NCBI GenBank assembly: GCA_945872245.1
Contig: CAMBZB010000013.1
Coordinates: 1-63,059 of the forward strand
DNA length: 63,059 bases
From: Flavobacterium psychrophilum
GTDB lineage: Bacteria > Bacteroidota > Bacteroidia > Flavobacteriales > Flavobacteriaceae
Direction: 5' to 3'
Both the position numbers and the translations under genes were made by a program. The first letter of the stretch is position 1. Every line of letters starts with the position of its first letter. Positions 18,393 to 26,051 of this stretch are shown piece by piece. The notes beneath the pieces were generated by a model. It did not search any database, was not told the origin of the DNA, and saw only the letters and a list, made by a program, of their open reading frames with translations.

Positions 18393-18423
18393 CAAAAGTA
18401 AGTCATTGCAAGGCACGAAGCAA
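18393..18423 (-). promoter_or_regulatory. Promoter of the ABC-F gene
   Basis: On the minus strand TTG (18423-18421), a 20-nt spacer and TACTTTTG (18400-18393) fit TTG-N19/20-TAnnTTTG. It places transcription start close to the GTG at 18377 and excludes the longer upstream start. The -33 element lies inside a dispersed repeat (18402-18425). Confidence 0.65.
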
Positions 18424-18425
18424 TC
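18402..18425. repeat. GTCATTGCxAGGxACGAAGCAATC element, copy 1
   Basis: A 24-nt sequence shared with 62584-62607 at 21 of 24 positions. It has short complementary ends (ATTGC/GCAAT). Here it occupies the ABC-F promoter. It is followed by an A/T-rich tract of tttacaac/gaacctttgc-like units. Confidence 0.7.
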
Positions 18426-18456
18426 TTTTAATTTTTCGACTTTACAACTCTGAACC

Positions 18457-18488
18457 TTTGCATCTTTGGGACTTAAAATATATCTTTG
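18457..18488 (+). promoter_or_regulatory. Promoter of the glycosyltransferase gene, probably leaderless
   Basis: TTTG (18457-18460), a 20-nt spacer and TATCTTTG (18481-18488) give a full consensus match. The ATG is at 18493, only 4 nt after the -7 box, so the transcript would begin at or within a few bases of the start codon. Confidence 0.7.
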
Positions 18489-18492
18489 AAAA

Positions 18493-19632
18493 ATGCAACT
18501 ATCCATCATCATTCTCAATTATAATGTACGCTATTTTCTGGAGCAATGTGTTCTAAGTGTCGAAAATGCTATAAAAAACACTGACGCAGAAATCATTGTC
18601 ATCGATAATAATTCTTCCGACGACAGTTGTGCCATGATGAAACAGCGTTTTCCTAACGTCAAATTAATTGAGAACAAGGAAAATTTAGGTTTTCCAAAAG
18701 GCAATAACATTGGGGTTGCTCAAGCTAAAGGCGAATATATTTGCATTCTCAATCCCGATACCGTTGTTGCTGAAGATGCTTTTACGAAAGTGTTGGCTTT
18801 TGCCAAAAAGCAACCCCATTTAGGAATTGTCGGCGTGAAACTCATCGACGGAACGGGTAATTTTCTACCCGAAAGTAAACGGGGTATTCCAACACCTTGG
18901 GTTGCTTTTACCAAAATCACGGGCTTGTATAAAATTTTTCCGAAATCAATAATCTTCGGGAAATATTATGCCAAACATCTATCAGAAAATGAAACCGGAA
19001 AAGTCGATATTCTCGTGGGTGCTTTTATGGTCATGAAACGGGATTTGTATAATGAAATCTGCGGTTTTGACGAGAATTGTTTTATGTATTCGGATGATAT
19101 TGACTTGTCGTATAGGGTTTTAAAAATAGGAAAATCGAACTATTATTTTGATGGAACCTCGGTCATACATTATAAAGGGGAAAGTACAGTTAAAGATGGA
19201 ACTTACATGAAACGCTTTCAGGAAGCAATGAATTTTTTCTATAAAAAGCATTTTAAAGTTTCCTTTTTCTTCTCCGTTTTCATGAAAATTGGAATCCTGT
19301 TTTTTTCTTTCGTTAAAATGTTTCAAGGGACTCCAAAACAGAAAATAAATCCGGAAAATTATATTTTAGTTTCCGAAGACGAACTTTTAAGAGAAGAATT
19401 GCAAAATAAATTAAGAAGTCCAATACAACTTCAAAAGGCATCGCAGCTAGTTTTTCAAAATAATAATTCGGAGATTATTTTTGATCAAAATTACACTAGT
19501 TTTAAGGATATAATTGTCGCTTTTGAAACGAATAAAAACAAAGGACTCTCTTTTAAAATTCTTCCTAAATCATCCCGTTTTTTAATAGGAAGTAACAGTA
19601 GTTTTGATAGAGGGGAAGTAATCAATTTTTAG
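18493..19632 (+). CDS. Family 2 glycosyltransferase (rhamnosyltransferase-like)
   Basis: A 379-residue protein with a GT-A fold. The N-terminus MQLSIIILNYNVRYFLEQCV, the nucleotide-binding EIIVIDNNSSDDS and ICILNPDTVV (in place of a DXD), and the VGAFMVMKRDLYNEICGFDE and FMYSDDIDLSYRVLKIGKSN segments are typical of GT2 enzymes transferring sugars to cell-surface glycans. A hydrophobic stretch near residues 255-275 (FSVFMKIGILFFSFVKMF) suggests attachment to the inner membrane. About 100 further residues at the C-terminus have no recognised domain. It is divergent from the ABC-F gene and followed by the E2 gene. Confidence 0.92.
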   Translation: MQLSIIILNYNVRYFLEQCVLSVENAIKNTDAEIIVIDNNSSDDSCAMMKQRFPNVKLIENKENLGFPKGNNIGVAQAKGEYICILNPDTVVAEDAFTKVLAFAKKQPHLGIVGVKLIDGTGNFLPESKRGIPTPWVAFTKITGLYKIFPKSIIFGKYYAKHLSENETGKVDILVGAFMVMKRDLYNEICGFDENCFMYSDDIDLSYRVLKIGKSNYYFDGTSVIHYKGESTVKDGTYMKRFQEAMNFFYKKHFKVSFFFSVFMKIGILFFSFVKMFQGTPKQKINPENYILVSEDELLREELQNKLRSPIQLQKASQLVFQNNNSEIIFDQNYTSFKDIIVAFETNKNKGLSFKILPKSSRFLIGSNSSFDRGEVINF

Positions 19633-19739
19633 TAATTGCAATTTTTGAATTCGTGTATATTTGTCCAATTCAGGGCTAAAACTAAAAATAATTACTAATT
19701 TTGCAAGCAGAAAAAAAAACCAACTTCATAGGTAACAAT

Positions 19740-21056
19740 ATGGCAAGATTTGAATTGAAACTTCCTAAAATGGGAGAAAGTATTGCTGAAGCAACCATTA
19801 CAAATTGGTTGAAACAAGTTGGCGAGACAATTGAAGCCGATGAAGCTGTAGTGGAAATAGCCACTGACAAGGTGGATAGTGAAGTGCCAAGTGAAGTTTC
19901 AGGGCTTTTAGTTGAGCAATTGTTTGCAAAAGGTGATTTGGTTCAAGTGGGTCAAACCATTGCCATTATCGAAACGCAAGGTGATAATGTTGTTGAAACT
20001 GCGAAACAAGAAGTCGGTACTCCGATTGAAGTGGCAACAATTGAAAAAAGTATTGAAGATGCTAAGGAATCTGTTGCTTCGCCAACAAATTTCTCCGATT
20101 CCGATAAATTCTTTTCTCCATTAGTGAAAAATATTGCGAAAGAAGAAGGCGTTTCTCTTTCTGAATTAGAAACCATTAACGGAACCGGAACAGAGGGAAG
20201 AGTTACCAAAAATGACATATTAGATTTTATTGCCCATAAAAAAACGGAGCCAAGAGCTAAGAGCCAAGAGCCAATTGCCGAAACTACACCCAAAGCCACA
20301 CTTGGTGAATTCGAAGGGCAAAAAGCAAACCCCATTTCTATAAACGGCGGTGACGAAATTATCGAAATGGACCGGATGCGAAAACTGATTTCGGGCTATA
20401 TGATGGCTTCGATTCAAACCGCGGCTCACGTGCAATCGTTCCTAGAAGTTGATGTGACCAATATTGTAAAATGGAGAGAAAAGGTCAAAGTCGCTTTCGA
20501 AAAAAGAGAAGGTGAGAAACTGACTTACACCCCTATTTTCATGGAAGCTGTCGCCAAAGCATTGAAGGATTTTCCGATGATGAATATTTCTATCGATGGA
20601 GATTACATTATTAAAAAGAAAAACATCAATCTTGGAATGGCGGCGTCTTTACCGAATGGTAATCTGATTGTTCCAGTTATAAAAAATGCAGATCAATTGA
20701 ATTTGGTAGGAATGGCCAAAGCCGTTAATGATCTAGGAAACCGTGCTAAAACAGGAAAACTTAAACCAGATGATACCCAGGGCGGAACTTACACGGTTAC
20801 TAATGTGGGAACTTTTGGAAGTGTTTTCGGAACGCCAATTATCAACCAGCCACAAGTTGGAATATTAGCCCTTGGGGTCATTCGCAAAGTCCCAGCCGTA
20901 ATCGAAACTCCTGAAGGGGATTTTATAGGCATTCGCCAAAAAATGTTCCTTTCGCACAGTTATGATCATCGCTTAGTTGATGGTGCACTTGGTGGAAATT
21001 TTGTAAAACGTGTTGCAGATTATCTTGAAGCATTTGACGTGGACAGCGATTTTTAA
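19740..21056 (+). CDS. 2-oxo acid dehydrogenase E2 (dihydrolipoamide acyltransferase)
   Basis: A 438-residue E2 core subunit of a 2-oxoacid dehydrogenase complex, most likely for branched-chain or similar acids. I start at ATG 19740 (MARFELKLPKMGESIAEATI). The lipoyl domain has the acceptor Lys44 in ATDKVDSEVP. A peripheral-subunit-binding domain (SPLVKNIAKEEGVSLSELE, GTGTEGRVTKNDILDFIA) follows, then the catalytic domain with FGTPIINQPQVGILALG and the active-site SYDHRLVDGA (His about 410). The linker after the binding domain contains a GAGCCAA repeat tract. No E1 or E3 gene is adjacent, so the rest of the complex is encoded elsewhere. Confidence 0.93.
   Translation: MARFELKLPKMGESIAEATITNWLKQVGETIEADEAVVEIATDKVDSEVPSEVSGLLVEQLFAKGDLVQVGQTIAIIETQGDNVVETAKQEVGTPIEVATIEKSIEDAKESVASPTNFSDSDKFFSPLVKNIAKEEGVSLSELETINGTGTEGRVTKNDILDFIAHKKTEPRAKSQEPIAETTPKATLGEFEGQKANPISINGGDEIIEMDRMRKLISGYMMASIQTAAHVQSFLEVDVTNIVKWREKVKVAFEKREGEKLTYTPIFMEAVAKALKDFPMMNISIDGDYIIKKKNINLGMAASLPNGNLIVPVIKNADQLNLVGMAKAVNDLGNRAKTGKLKPDDTQGGTYTVTNVGTFGSVFGTPIINQPQVGILALGVIRKVPAVIETPEGDFIGIRQKMFLSHSYDHRLVDGALGGNFVKRVADYLEAFDVDSDF
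20247..20272. repeat. GAGCCAA tandem tract in the E2 linker
   Basis: The run gagccaagagctaagagcca then agagcc is read in frame as EPRAKSQEP, within the flexible linker between the binding and catalytic domains of E2. The unit is about 6-7 nt. Confidence 0.75.
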
Positions 21057-21081
21057 TTTTTCACAGTTGTAATAATATTCG

Positions 21082-21117
21082 AAACCCAACCACTTTATAA
21101 ACGGATTGGGTTTTTTA
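21082..21117 (+). terminator. Terminator of the E2 gene
   Basis: AAACCCAA (21082-21089) pairs with TTGGGTTT (21106-21113), followed by TTTT. It lies 26 bp after the E2 stop. Confidence 0.7.
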
Positions 21118-21143
21118 CTTTTTAGACAAAACTTTTTTAATAA

Positions 21144-21181
21144 TCGACAAATGGTAACTCCAACAACTATATATTTGTCGA
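21144..21181 (+). promoter_or_regulatory. Promoter -7 box within a 9-bp inverted repeat, possible operator
   Basis: TCGACAAAT (21144-21152) and ATTTGTCGA (21173-21181) are a perfect inverted repeat with a 20-bp spacer. The right arm overlaps the -7 box TATATTTG (21170-21177) of the exonuclease gene. No TTG is at -33. This geometry would suit a dimeric regulator. Confidence 0.45.
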
Positions 21182-21195
21182 ATTAAAATTTATAA

Positions 21196-21966
21196 ATGGA
21201 ACTTAAACTTAACAAACCAATTTGTTTTTTCGACCTAGAAACCACTGGGATTGACGTAGCCAAAGATCGAATTGTTGAAATTGCAATTTTCAAAGTCTTT
21301 CCTAACGGCAATAAAGAAAGTAAAACTTGGTTAGTCAATCCAACTATACCAATTCCACCTCAATCTACCGCTATTCATGGAATCAGTGATGAAAAAGTAG
21401 CCAACGAACCTACTTTTAATCAATTGGCTTCTCAAGTATATACAATGATTAAGGATTCAGATTTGGCAGGCTATAATTCAGATCGTTTTGATATACCATT
21501 ATTGGCAGAAGAATTGCTTCGAGCGGGAGTTGATTTTGATATGAAAAATCGAGTTTCGGTTGACGTGCAAACCATTTTTCACAAAATGGAAGAACGAACA
21601 TTGAGCGCAGCATTAAAATTTTATTGTGGTCAAAGTCTTGAAAATGCCCATTCTGCCGAAGCGGACACGATGGCGACCTACGAAATTATGAAAGCACAAT
21701 TAGATCGTTATCCGGAATTGGAAAATGATATAAAATTACTATCGGAATTCACAACCCGAAAAAAAATTGCTGATTTTGCAGGGATGATTGCTTTTGACAA
21801 AGATGACGATGAAATTTTTACTTTCGGAAAACACAAAGGAGTAAAAGTAGACAAGGTTTTAGAAGCAGAGCCTGGGTACTTCAGTTGGATTCAAAATGCG
21901 GATTTCCCATTATACACAAAGAAAGTGCTGACGGCAATTAAGCTGAGAAAACTGAATACAAAATAG
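21196..21966 (+). CDS. DEDD-type 3'-5' exonuclease (DnaQ-like)
   Basis: A 256-residue protein. Exo I is in CFFDLETTGIDVAKDRIVEI, Exo II in LAGYNSDRFDIPLLAEEL and Exo III in NAHSAEADTMATYEIM, giving the DEDDh acidic residues and His of the DNA polymerase III epsilon family. The C-terminal 50 residues (FTFGKHKGVKVDKVLEAEPG, then YFSWIQNADFPLYTKK) are a separate small domain often found fused to such exonucleases (DUF3820-like). It probably works in DNA repair or RNA/DNA turnover. It stands alone, with a possible operator upstream. Confidence 0.9.
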   Translation: MELKLNKPICFFDLETTGIDVAKDRIVEIAIFKVFPNGNKESKTWLVNPTIPIPPQSTAIHGISDEKVANEPTFNQLASQVYTMIKDSDLAGYNSDRFDIPLLAEELLRAGVDFDMKNRVSVDVQTIFHKMEERTLSAALKFYCGQSLENAHSAEADTMATYEIMKAQLDRYPELENDIKLLSEFTTRKKIADFAGMIAFDKDDDEIFTFGKHKGVKVDKVLEAEPGYFSWIQNADFPLYTKKVLTAIKLRKLNTK

Positions 21967-22075
21967 GTTATAGGTAATAGTTGTGTGTCAGTTTGGAGCG
22001 ACAGAAAACCTAAAGTATATCGTAAAGTTGAATCTAAAAATTAAGTATAACCCTAACAAAATACTAATTAAATTT

Positions 22076-22654
22076 ATGAAAACAAGAATTACAACTAAAA
22101 TGATAATTACTTTATCTATTTGTTTATTTACAATTTTTACAAAAGCACAAAATGCAAGTGTTGAAAAATCAACTTTTGGAATTCAAACAGGAATTTTAGG
22201 AATTTGGGCACATCGAGAAGTGAAACTTACTAATGAAATTGCCTTACGAACAGAATTAGGAATGGATGCTGGAATTTGGGGCGGAAGTTTTTATCCTAAA
22301 ACTGGATATTTAATGACACCTATAATTACATTAGAACCTCGTTGGTATTATAATTTAGAGAAAAGACAATCGAAATCGAAAAACATTGCAGGAAATAGCG
22401 GAAACTTTTTGACAATTAAAACAAGTTTTCATCCAAATTGGTTTACAATATCAAATTATGACAATGTTAATATAGTAAATCAAGTTTCTATTATACCAAC
22501 TTGGGGAATAAAACGAAATATTGGCAAACATTTTACTTACGAAACAGGAATCGGATTAGGATACAGATATTATTTCGCAAAAAGTGAAGGTTATGCAAAA
22601 AATGAAAGTTCAGGAGCATTAAATCTACATTTAAGAGTTGGATATAGATTTTAA
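22076..22654 (+). CDS. Small outer-membrane beta-barrel-like protein, unknown
   Basis: A 192-residue protein from ATG 22076 (MKTRITTKMIITLSICLFTI, signal cut after TKAQ). The mature part alternates hydrophobic and polar residues with Gly/Tyr turns, and ends GALNLHLRVGYRF, with the terminal Phe typical of outer-membrane barrels. No specific family was recognised. Its codon use looks more A/T-rich than that of its neighbours. It is followed by an attC-like imperfect inverted repeat, which raises the possibility that it arrived as a cassette. Confidence 0.7.
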   Translation: MKTRITTKMIITLSICLFTIFTKAQNASVEKSTFGIQTGILGIWAHREVKLTNEIALRTELGMDAGIWGGSFYPKTGYLMTPIITLEPRWYYNLEKRQSKSKNIAGNSGNFLTIKTSFHPNWFTISNYDNVNIVNQVSIIPTWGIKRNIGKHFTYETGIGLGYRYYFAKSEGYAKNESSGALNLHLRVGYRF

Positions 22655-22702
22655 AATAAATAACAGAAAAATAGAAATAAATTAAAAACCGAACGCATAA
22701 CA

Positions 22703-22813
22703 GCAGTTTGACAATAGGCGGGTTTGGGCTTAATTTAAAGTTGGTTTTGTACTTGCAAAATAAGTGTTTAACCGAAATTTACGATTCCTTAATCCGCCAC
22801 ATAGCCAAGCTGC
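22703..22813. repeat. Large imperfect inverted repeat, attC-like
   Basis: The left arm 22703-22721 (GCAGTTTGACAATAGGCGG) and the complement of the right arm 22794-22813 (GCAGCTTGGCTATGTGGCGG) agree at about 15 of 19 aligned positions with one extra base, across a 72-nt spacer. Flanks are aacgcataaca on the left and aagacgataactcc on the right. This long, mismatched hairpin behind a single small gene resembles an integron attC recombination site. No integrase is in the window. Confidence 0.55.
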
Positions 22814-22821
22814 AAGACGAT

Positions 22822-22853
22822 AACTCCAATACCCATCACCCAATACCTAAATT
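22822..22853. repeat. CCCAATAC-type tract before the FAH-family gene
   Basis: The sequence ccaatacccatcacccaata then cctaaatt fills the leader directly before the ATG at 22854. It is related in unit to the in-frame tract at 31871-31910. Confidence 0.6.
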
Positions 22854-23465
22854 ATGAAAATCATCTGCATCGGGAGGAATTACGCCAGTCATATTGAAGA
22901 GCTGCAAAACGAAAGGCCTACAGAACCTGTTGTTTTTATGAAACCAGACTCGGCAGTTTTACTGAAACAACATCCTTTTGTAATTCCCGAATTTTCACAG
23001 GAGATTCACCACGAAATAGAATTAATTGTTAAGATAAGTAAAGTCGGAAAGCATATTGACACCAAGTTTGCCCATAAATATTATGATGAAATTAGTGTGG
23101 GAATTGATTTTACGGCGCGTGATGTTCAAGATCAATTAAAAGGGAAAGGATTGCCTTGGGAAAAAGCAAAGTCGTTTGATGGTTCAGCTGTAATTGGAGA
23201 ATTTTTACCCAAAAAACAATTTAATTCACTAGAAAATATTACTTTTGAATTGACTAACAATAATAAAACAGTCCAAAAAGGCAATGCTAGTCTCATGTTA
23301 TGGAAAATTGACGAACTCATTTCTTTCGTTTCAGAATATTTCACTTTAAAAATAGGTGATATTGTTTTTACTGGAACTCCCGAAGGTGTTGCGGTTGTGA
23401 AGCCTGAAGATGTTCTGGAAGGATTTTTGGAAGGAAATAAACTATTTAGTATAAAAATAAAATAA
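22854..23465 (+). CDS. Fumarylacetoacetate hydrolase family protein
   Basis: A 203-residue cytosolic enzyme of the FAH superfamily, whose members hydrolyse or decarboxylate acyl-pyruvates such as acylpyruvate or oxaloacetate. Signatures are the start KIICIGRNYASHIEELQNER, the metal-binding acidic residues in IHHEIELIVKISK and DFTARDVQDQLKGKGLPWEK, and the C-terminal GDIVFTGTPEGVAVVKPEDV. The length fits the single-domain FAHD1-like group. Its TAA stop overlaps the ATG of the next gene by one base (TAATG), so the two genes are probably translationally coupled. Confidence 0.92.
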   Translation: MKIICIGRNYASHIEELQNERPTEPVVFMKPDSAVLLKQHPFVIPEFSQEIHHEIELIVKISKVGKHIDTKFAHKYYDEISVGIDFTARDVQDQLKGKGLPWEKAKSFDGSAVIGEFLPKKQFNSLENITFELTNNNKTVQKGNASLMLWKIDELISFVSEYFTLKIGDIVFTGTPEGVAVVKPEDVLEGFLEGNKLFSIKIK

Positions 23466-23809
23466 TGGCACTACATTACAATTTAGCAAAAGTGTACGCA
23501 CTTTCAGACAACGATTCGGAATTTGTAAATCAAATCGTCACATTATTTGTAACGGAAATCCCCGATGATTTAATAGAAATCAAGGAAGGAATCAAGAAGA
23601 AAGATCATAAACACGCTTATGCTTATGCGCACAAAGTAAAACCGAGCCTTGATTTACTTGGGCTGAATATAGCTTTCGAAGAAATTCTTCAGATTGAGGC
23701 CTGGACTAAGGCTGAAGGGGAAAAGAAAGAGATAAAGGAGACTTTTAAGAGCGTTAAGAACCAGGTTGAAGAGGCTGTCAAGGAATTGAGAAAAGACTTT
23801 GGTTTGTAA
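23465..23809 (+). CDS. Hpt (histidine phosphotransfer) domain protein
   Basis: A 114-residue all-alpha protein. The phospho-accepting histidine is in YAYAHKVKPSLDLLGL, matching the HxxK(P/G) motif of Hpt domains. It would shuttle phosphate from a hybrid kinase receiver to a response regulator. It overlaps the FAH-family gene by one base. A hybrid kinase with receiver domain (38255-40363) is encoded in the same window and could be a partner, but this is only a guess. Confidence 0.85.
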   Translation: MALHYNLAKVYALSDNDSEFVNQIVTLFVTEIPDDLIEIKEGIKKKDHKHAYAYAHKVKPSLDLLGLNIAFEEILQIEAWTKAEGEKKEIKETFKSVKNQVEEAVKELRKDFGL

Positions 23810-23916
23810 AAAAAATACATTTGAAATCAAAAAAGCACTTGCTTTTAAAGAAGGGATAAGTTCTCGCTTTTCAAAATTTATTTTGGAGTAATTCCTAAAT
23901 CAAAAACCTAAAAAAA

Positions 23917-25167
23917 ATGAAAGCAGCCATAATTACTATAGGTGATGAAATTCTTATAGGGCAAATTGTCGATACGAATTCTGCTTTTATAGCTAAATCA
24001 TTAGACAGAATAGGTGTTGAAATTTATGAAATGATTTCTATCAGTGATAGTAAACAGCATATTTTGGAAACCTTTGAAAAATTTCAAAACAAGGTCGATT
24101 TAGTTTTGATTACCGGAGGGCTTGGCCCAACAAAAGACGATATTACCAAGAAAACTTTTTGCGATTATTTTGGGGACGAATTAATAGTAAATAAAGAAGT
24201 GGAAGAGCATGTGATTGAGTTAATCGAACGTGTTATGAACAGAAAAGCTTCTCAAATTAACAAAGACCAAGCTTTAGTCCCCTCAAAATGTACCGTGCTT
24301 CATAATAAAGTGGGTACCGCACCGGGAATGTGGATGAAAAAAGAAAATACGGTATTTGTTTCGTTACCGGGTGTTCCCTATGAAATGAAATATTTGGTCG
24401 AAAACGAAATCATTCCTAAAGTAGTTCGGGAATACAAACGCCCTTACATCCTTCACAAAACAATACTTACGTACGGTCAAGGAGAAAGTTTGGTGGCTGA
24501 GCGCATCGAAAATTGGGAAAATAATTTGCCTGATTTTATAAAATTAGCTTATTTGCCAAGTCCTGGAAGGGTGCGATTGCGTCTTTCGGCCAAAGGAATC
24601 GATAAAGAATTTTTGGAAACATCTATTGCCGAAAATGTAATTTCACTATCCAAAATAATAGGGGATATCATCGTAGGATATGAAGATGACGAAACTATAG
24701 AGACAATTGTCGGACACCTTTTGAAACAACAAAACAAAACCATCTCTACAGCCGAAAGTTGCACAGGAGGTAAAATTGCACAAATTTTGACTTCGGTTTC
24801 TGGTGCTTCTAATTACTTTAAAGGCAGTGTAGTGTCTTATGCGACAGAAACTAAAATTTCAGTTTTGGGGCTTTCGGAAGAATTGATCAAAGAACATTCA
24901 GTAGTAAGCGCGGCAGTTGTAAAGCAAATGGCAATCAATGTTAAAAGGATGATGAAAACAGACTATGCTATTGCCACAACTGGGAATGCCGGACCGACGA
25001 AAGGGAATTCAAATGCTGAGATCGGAACGGTTTTCATAGCATTGGCAACGCCAAATGAAGTGATTGTTGAAGAGTTTAATTTTGGCCAACCCCGTGAAAA
25101 AGTTATAGATAGGACGGTTGTTAAGAGTATGGAAATGTTGCGAAAAGAAATTTTAAAAAATCTGTAA
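23917..25167 (+). CDS. cinA: CinA family protein (competence/damage-inducible; NMN deamidase domain)
   Basis: A 416-residue protein with the two usual halves. The N-terminal molybdopterin-binding-like domain has [20 protein letters not shown] and [11 protein letters not shown]. The C-terminal PncC-type domain has [33 protein letters not shown] and [11 protein letters not shown]. The latter deamidates nicotinamide mononucleotide in pyridine-nucleotide recycling; the N-terminal half can act as an ADP-ribose pyrophosphatase. Full length for the family. It precedes the rpmB cluster. Confidence 0.95.
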   Translation: MKAAIITIGDEILIGQIVDTNSAFIAKSLDRIGVEIYEMISISDSKQHILETFEKFQNKVDLVLITGGLGPTKDDITKKTFCDYFGDELIVNKEVEEHVIELIERVMNRKASQINKDQALVPSKCTVLHNKVGTAPGMWMKKENTVFVSLPGVPYEMKYLVENEIIPKVVREYKRPYILHKTILTYGQGESLVAERIENWENNLPDFIKLAYLPSPGRVRLRLSAKGIDKEFLETSIAENVISLSKIIGDIIVGYEDDETIETIVGHLLKQQNKTISTAESCTGGKIAQILTSVSGASNYFKGSVVSYATETKISVLGLSEELIKEHSVVSAAVVKQMAINVKRMMKTDYAIATTGNAGPTKGNSNAEIGTVFIALATPNEVIVEEFNFGQPREKVIDRTVVKSMEMLRKEILKNL

Positions 25168-25173
25168 TAATTT

Positions 25174-25205
25174 TTTGCTTCATCCGTTTATTTTTCTTTT
25201 CTTTG
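25174..25205 (+). promoter_or_regulatory. Promoter of the rpmB-rpmG-DUF4295 operon
   Basis: TTTG (25174-25177), a 20-nt spacer and TTTCTTTG (25198-25205, seven of eight fixed or free positions of TAnnTTTG) lie 35 nt before the rpmB ATG. Confidence 0.55.
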
Positions 25206-25240
25206 CACCCTGATTTTGAATAACGATAAAAGATAAGATA

Positions 25241-25477
25241 ATGTCAAGAGTTTGCGACCTTACAGGTAAAAGAGCGATGGTAGGAAATAACGTTTCTCAC
25301 GCTATGAATAAAACTAAGAGAAAATTTTCTGTAAACTTAGTTAAAAAGCGTTTTTATCTTCCTGAAGAAGATAGATGGATTACTCTAAGAGTAGCAGCAT
25401 CTACGGTAAAAACAATTAACAAAAATGGAATCGCTGCAGTTTTGAAAAAAGCGCAAGCAGGCGGATTTATTAAATAA
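25241..25477 (+). CDS. rpmB: 50S ribosomal protein L28
   Basis: A 78-residue basic protein. [20 protein letters not shown] and the central [20 protein letters not shown] are characteristic of L28. It is the first gene of the conserved Bacteroidota cluster rpmB-rpmG-DUF4295, followed by ftsY. Spacing to rpmG is 23 bp. Confidence 0.98.
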   Translation: MSRVCDLTGKRAMVGNNVSHAMNKTKRKFSVNLVKKRFYLPEEDRWITLRVAASTVKTINKNGIAAVLKKAQAGGFIK

Positions 25478-25500
25478 TCCATTCCTAAATATATATCAAG

Positions 25501-25689
25501 ATGGCAAAAAAAGCAAAAGGTAATAGAATTCAAGTAATTTTAGAATGTACTGAACACAAAACAACAGGTGTTGCAGGAACTTCAAGATACATAACAACAA
25601 AGAACAAAAAAAATACTCCAGACAGATTAGAGATTAAAAAATTTAATCCAATCTTGAAACGCGTAACTGTTCACAAAGAAATTAAATAA
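25501..25689 (+). CDS. rpmG: 50S ribosomal protein L33
   Basis: A 62-residue protein, [20 protein letters not shown] to [14 protein letters not shown]. It lacks the CxxC pairs of zinc-binding L33 forms (a single Cys remains in LECTEH), so it is the zinc-independent type. It lies between rpmB and the DUF4295 gene. Confidence 0.97.
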   Translation: MAKKAKGNRIQVILECTEHKTTGVAGTSRYITTKNKKNTPDRLEIKKFNPILKRVTVHKEIK

Positions 25690-25758
25690 TAATTAGAGAT
25701 TTTAAAAATCTCGAATAGTCACATTTAAGATTTTTAAAATATAAATAACATTTGAATC

Positions 25759-25911
25759 ATGGCAAAGAAAACCGTAGCATCCTTACAAACATCTTCTAAG
25801 AGATTATCAAAAGCCATCAAAATGGTAAAATCTCCAAAAACTGGTGCATATACATTCGTAGAATCTATTATGGCTCCTGAAGCAGTTGATGAATTCTTGA
25901 AAAAGAAATAA
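25759..25911 (+). CDS. DUF4295 family small basic protein
   Basis: A 50-residue protein: MAKKTVASLQTSSKRLSKAI, then KMVKSPKTGAYTFVESIMAP and a basic end. It is invariably found after rpmG in Bacteroidota and is thought to be ribosome-linked, on context and charge only. A terminator 20 bp downstream closes the operon. Confidence 0.93.
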   Translation: MAKKTVASLQTSSKRLSKAIKMVKSPKTGAYTFVESIMAPEAVDEFLKKK

Positions 25912-25930
25912 TCTAAATAGCATTATATAG

Positions 25931-25966
25931 AAAAGCTACTTTCATTCGGAAGTAGCTTTTTTATTT
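25931..25966 (+). terminator. Terminator of the rpmB operon
   Basis: AAAAGCTACTT (25931-25941) pairs with AAGTAGCTTTT (25950-25960), followed by a T-rich run. Confidence 0.9.
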
Positions 25967-26051
25967 TCTATATTTACCGCTTAATTTTTTGGATTATTAC
26001 TTGATATAAAATCTAATAACTCAATAATCCAACTATCCAATAATCAGTAAA

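Noticed and set aside
18378..18518. N-terminal extension of the ABC-F gene
   Set aside because: It would overlap the divergent glycosyltransferase gene and read through a promoter and a repeat element; GTG at 18377 fits the family start.
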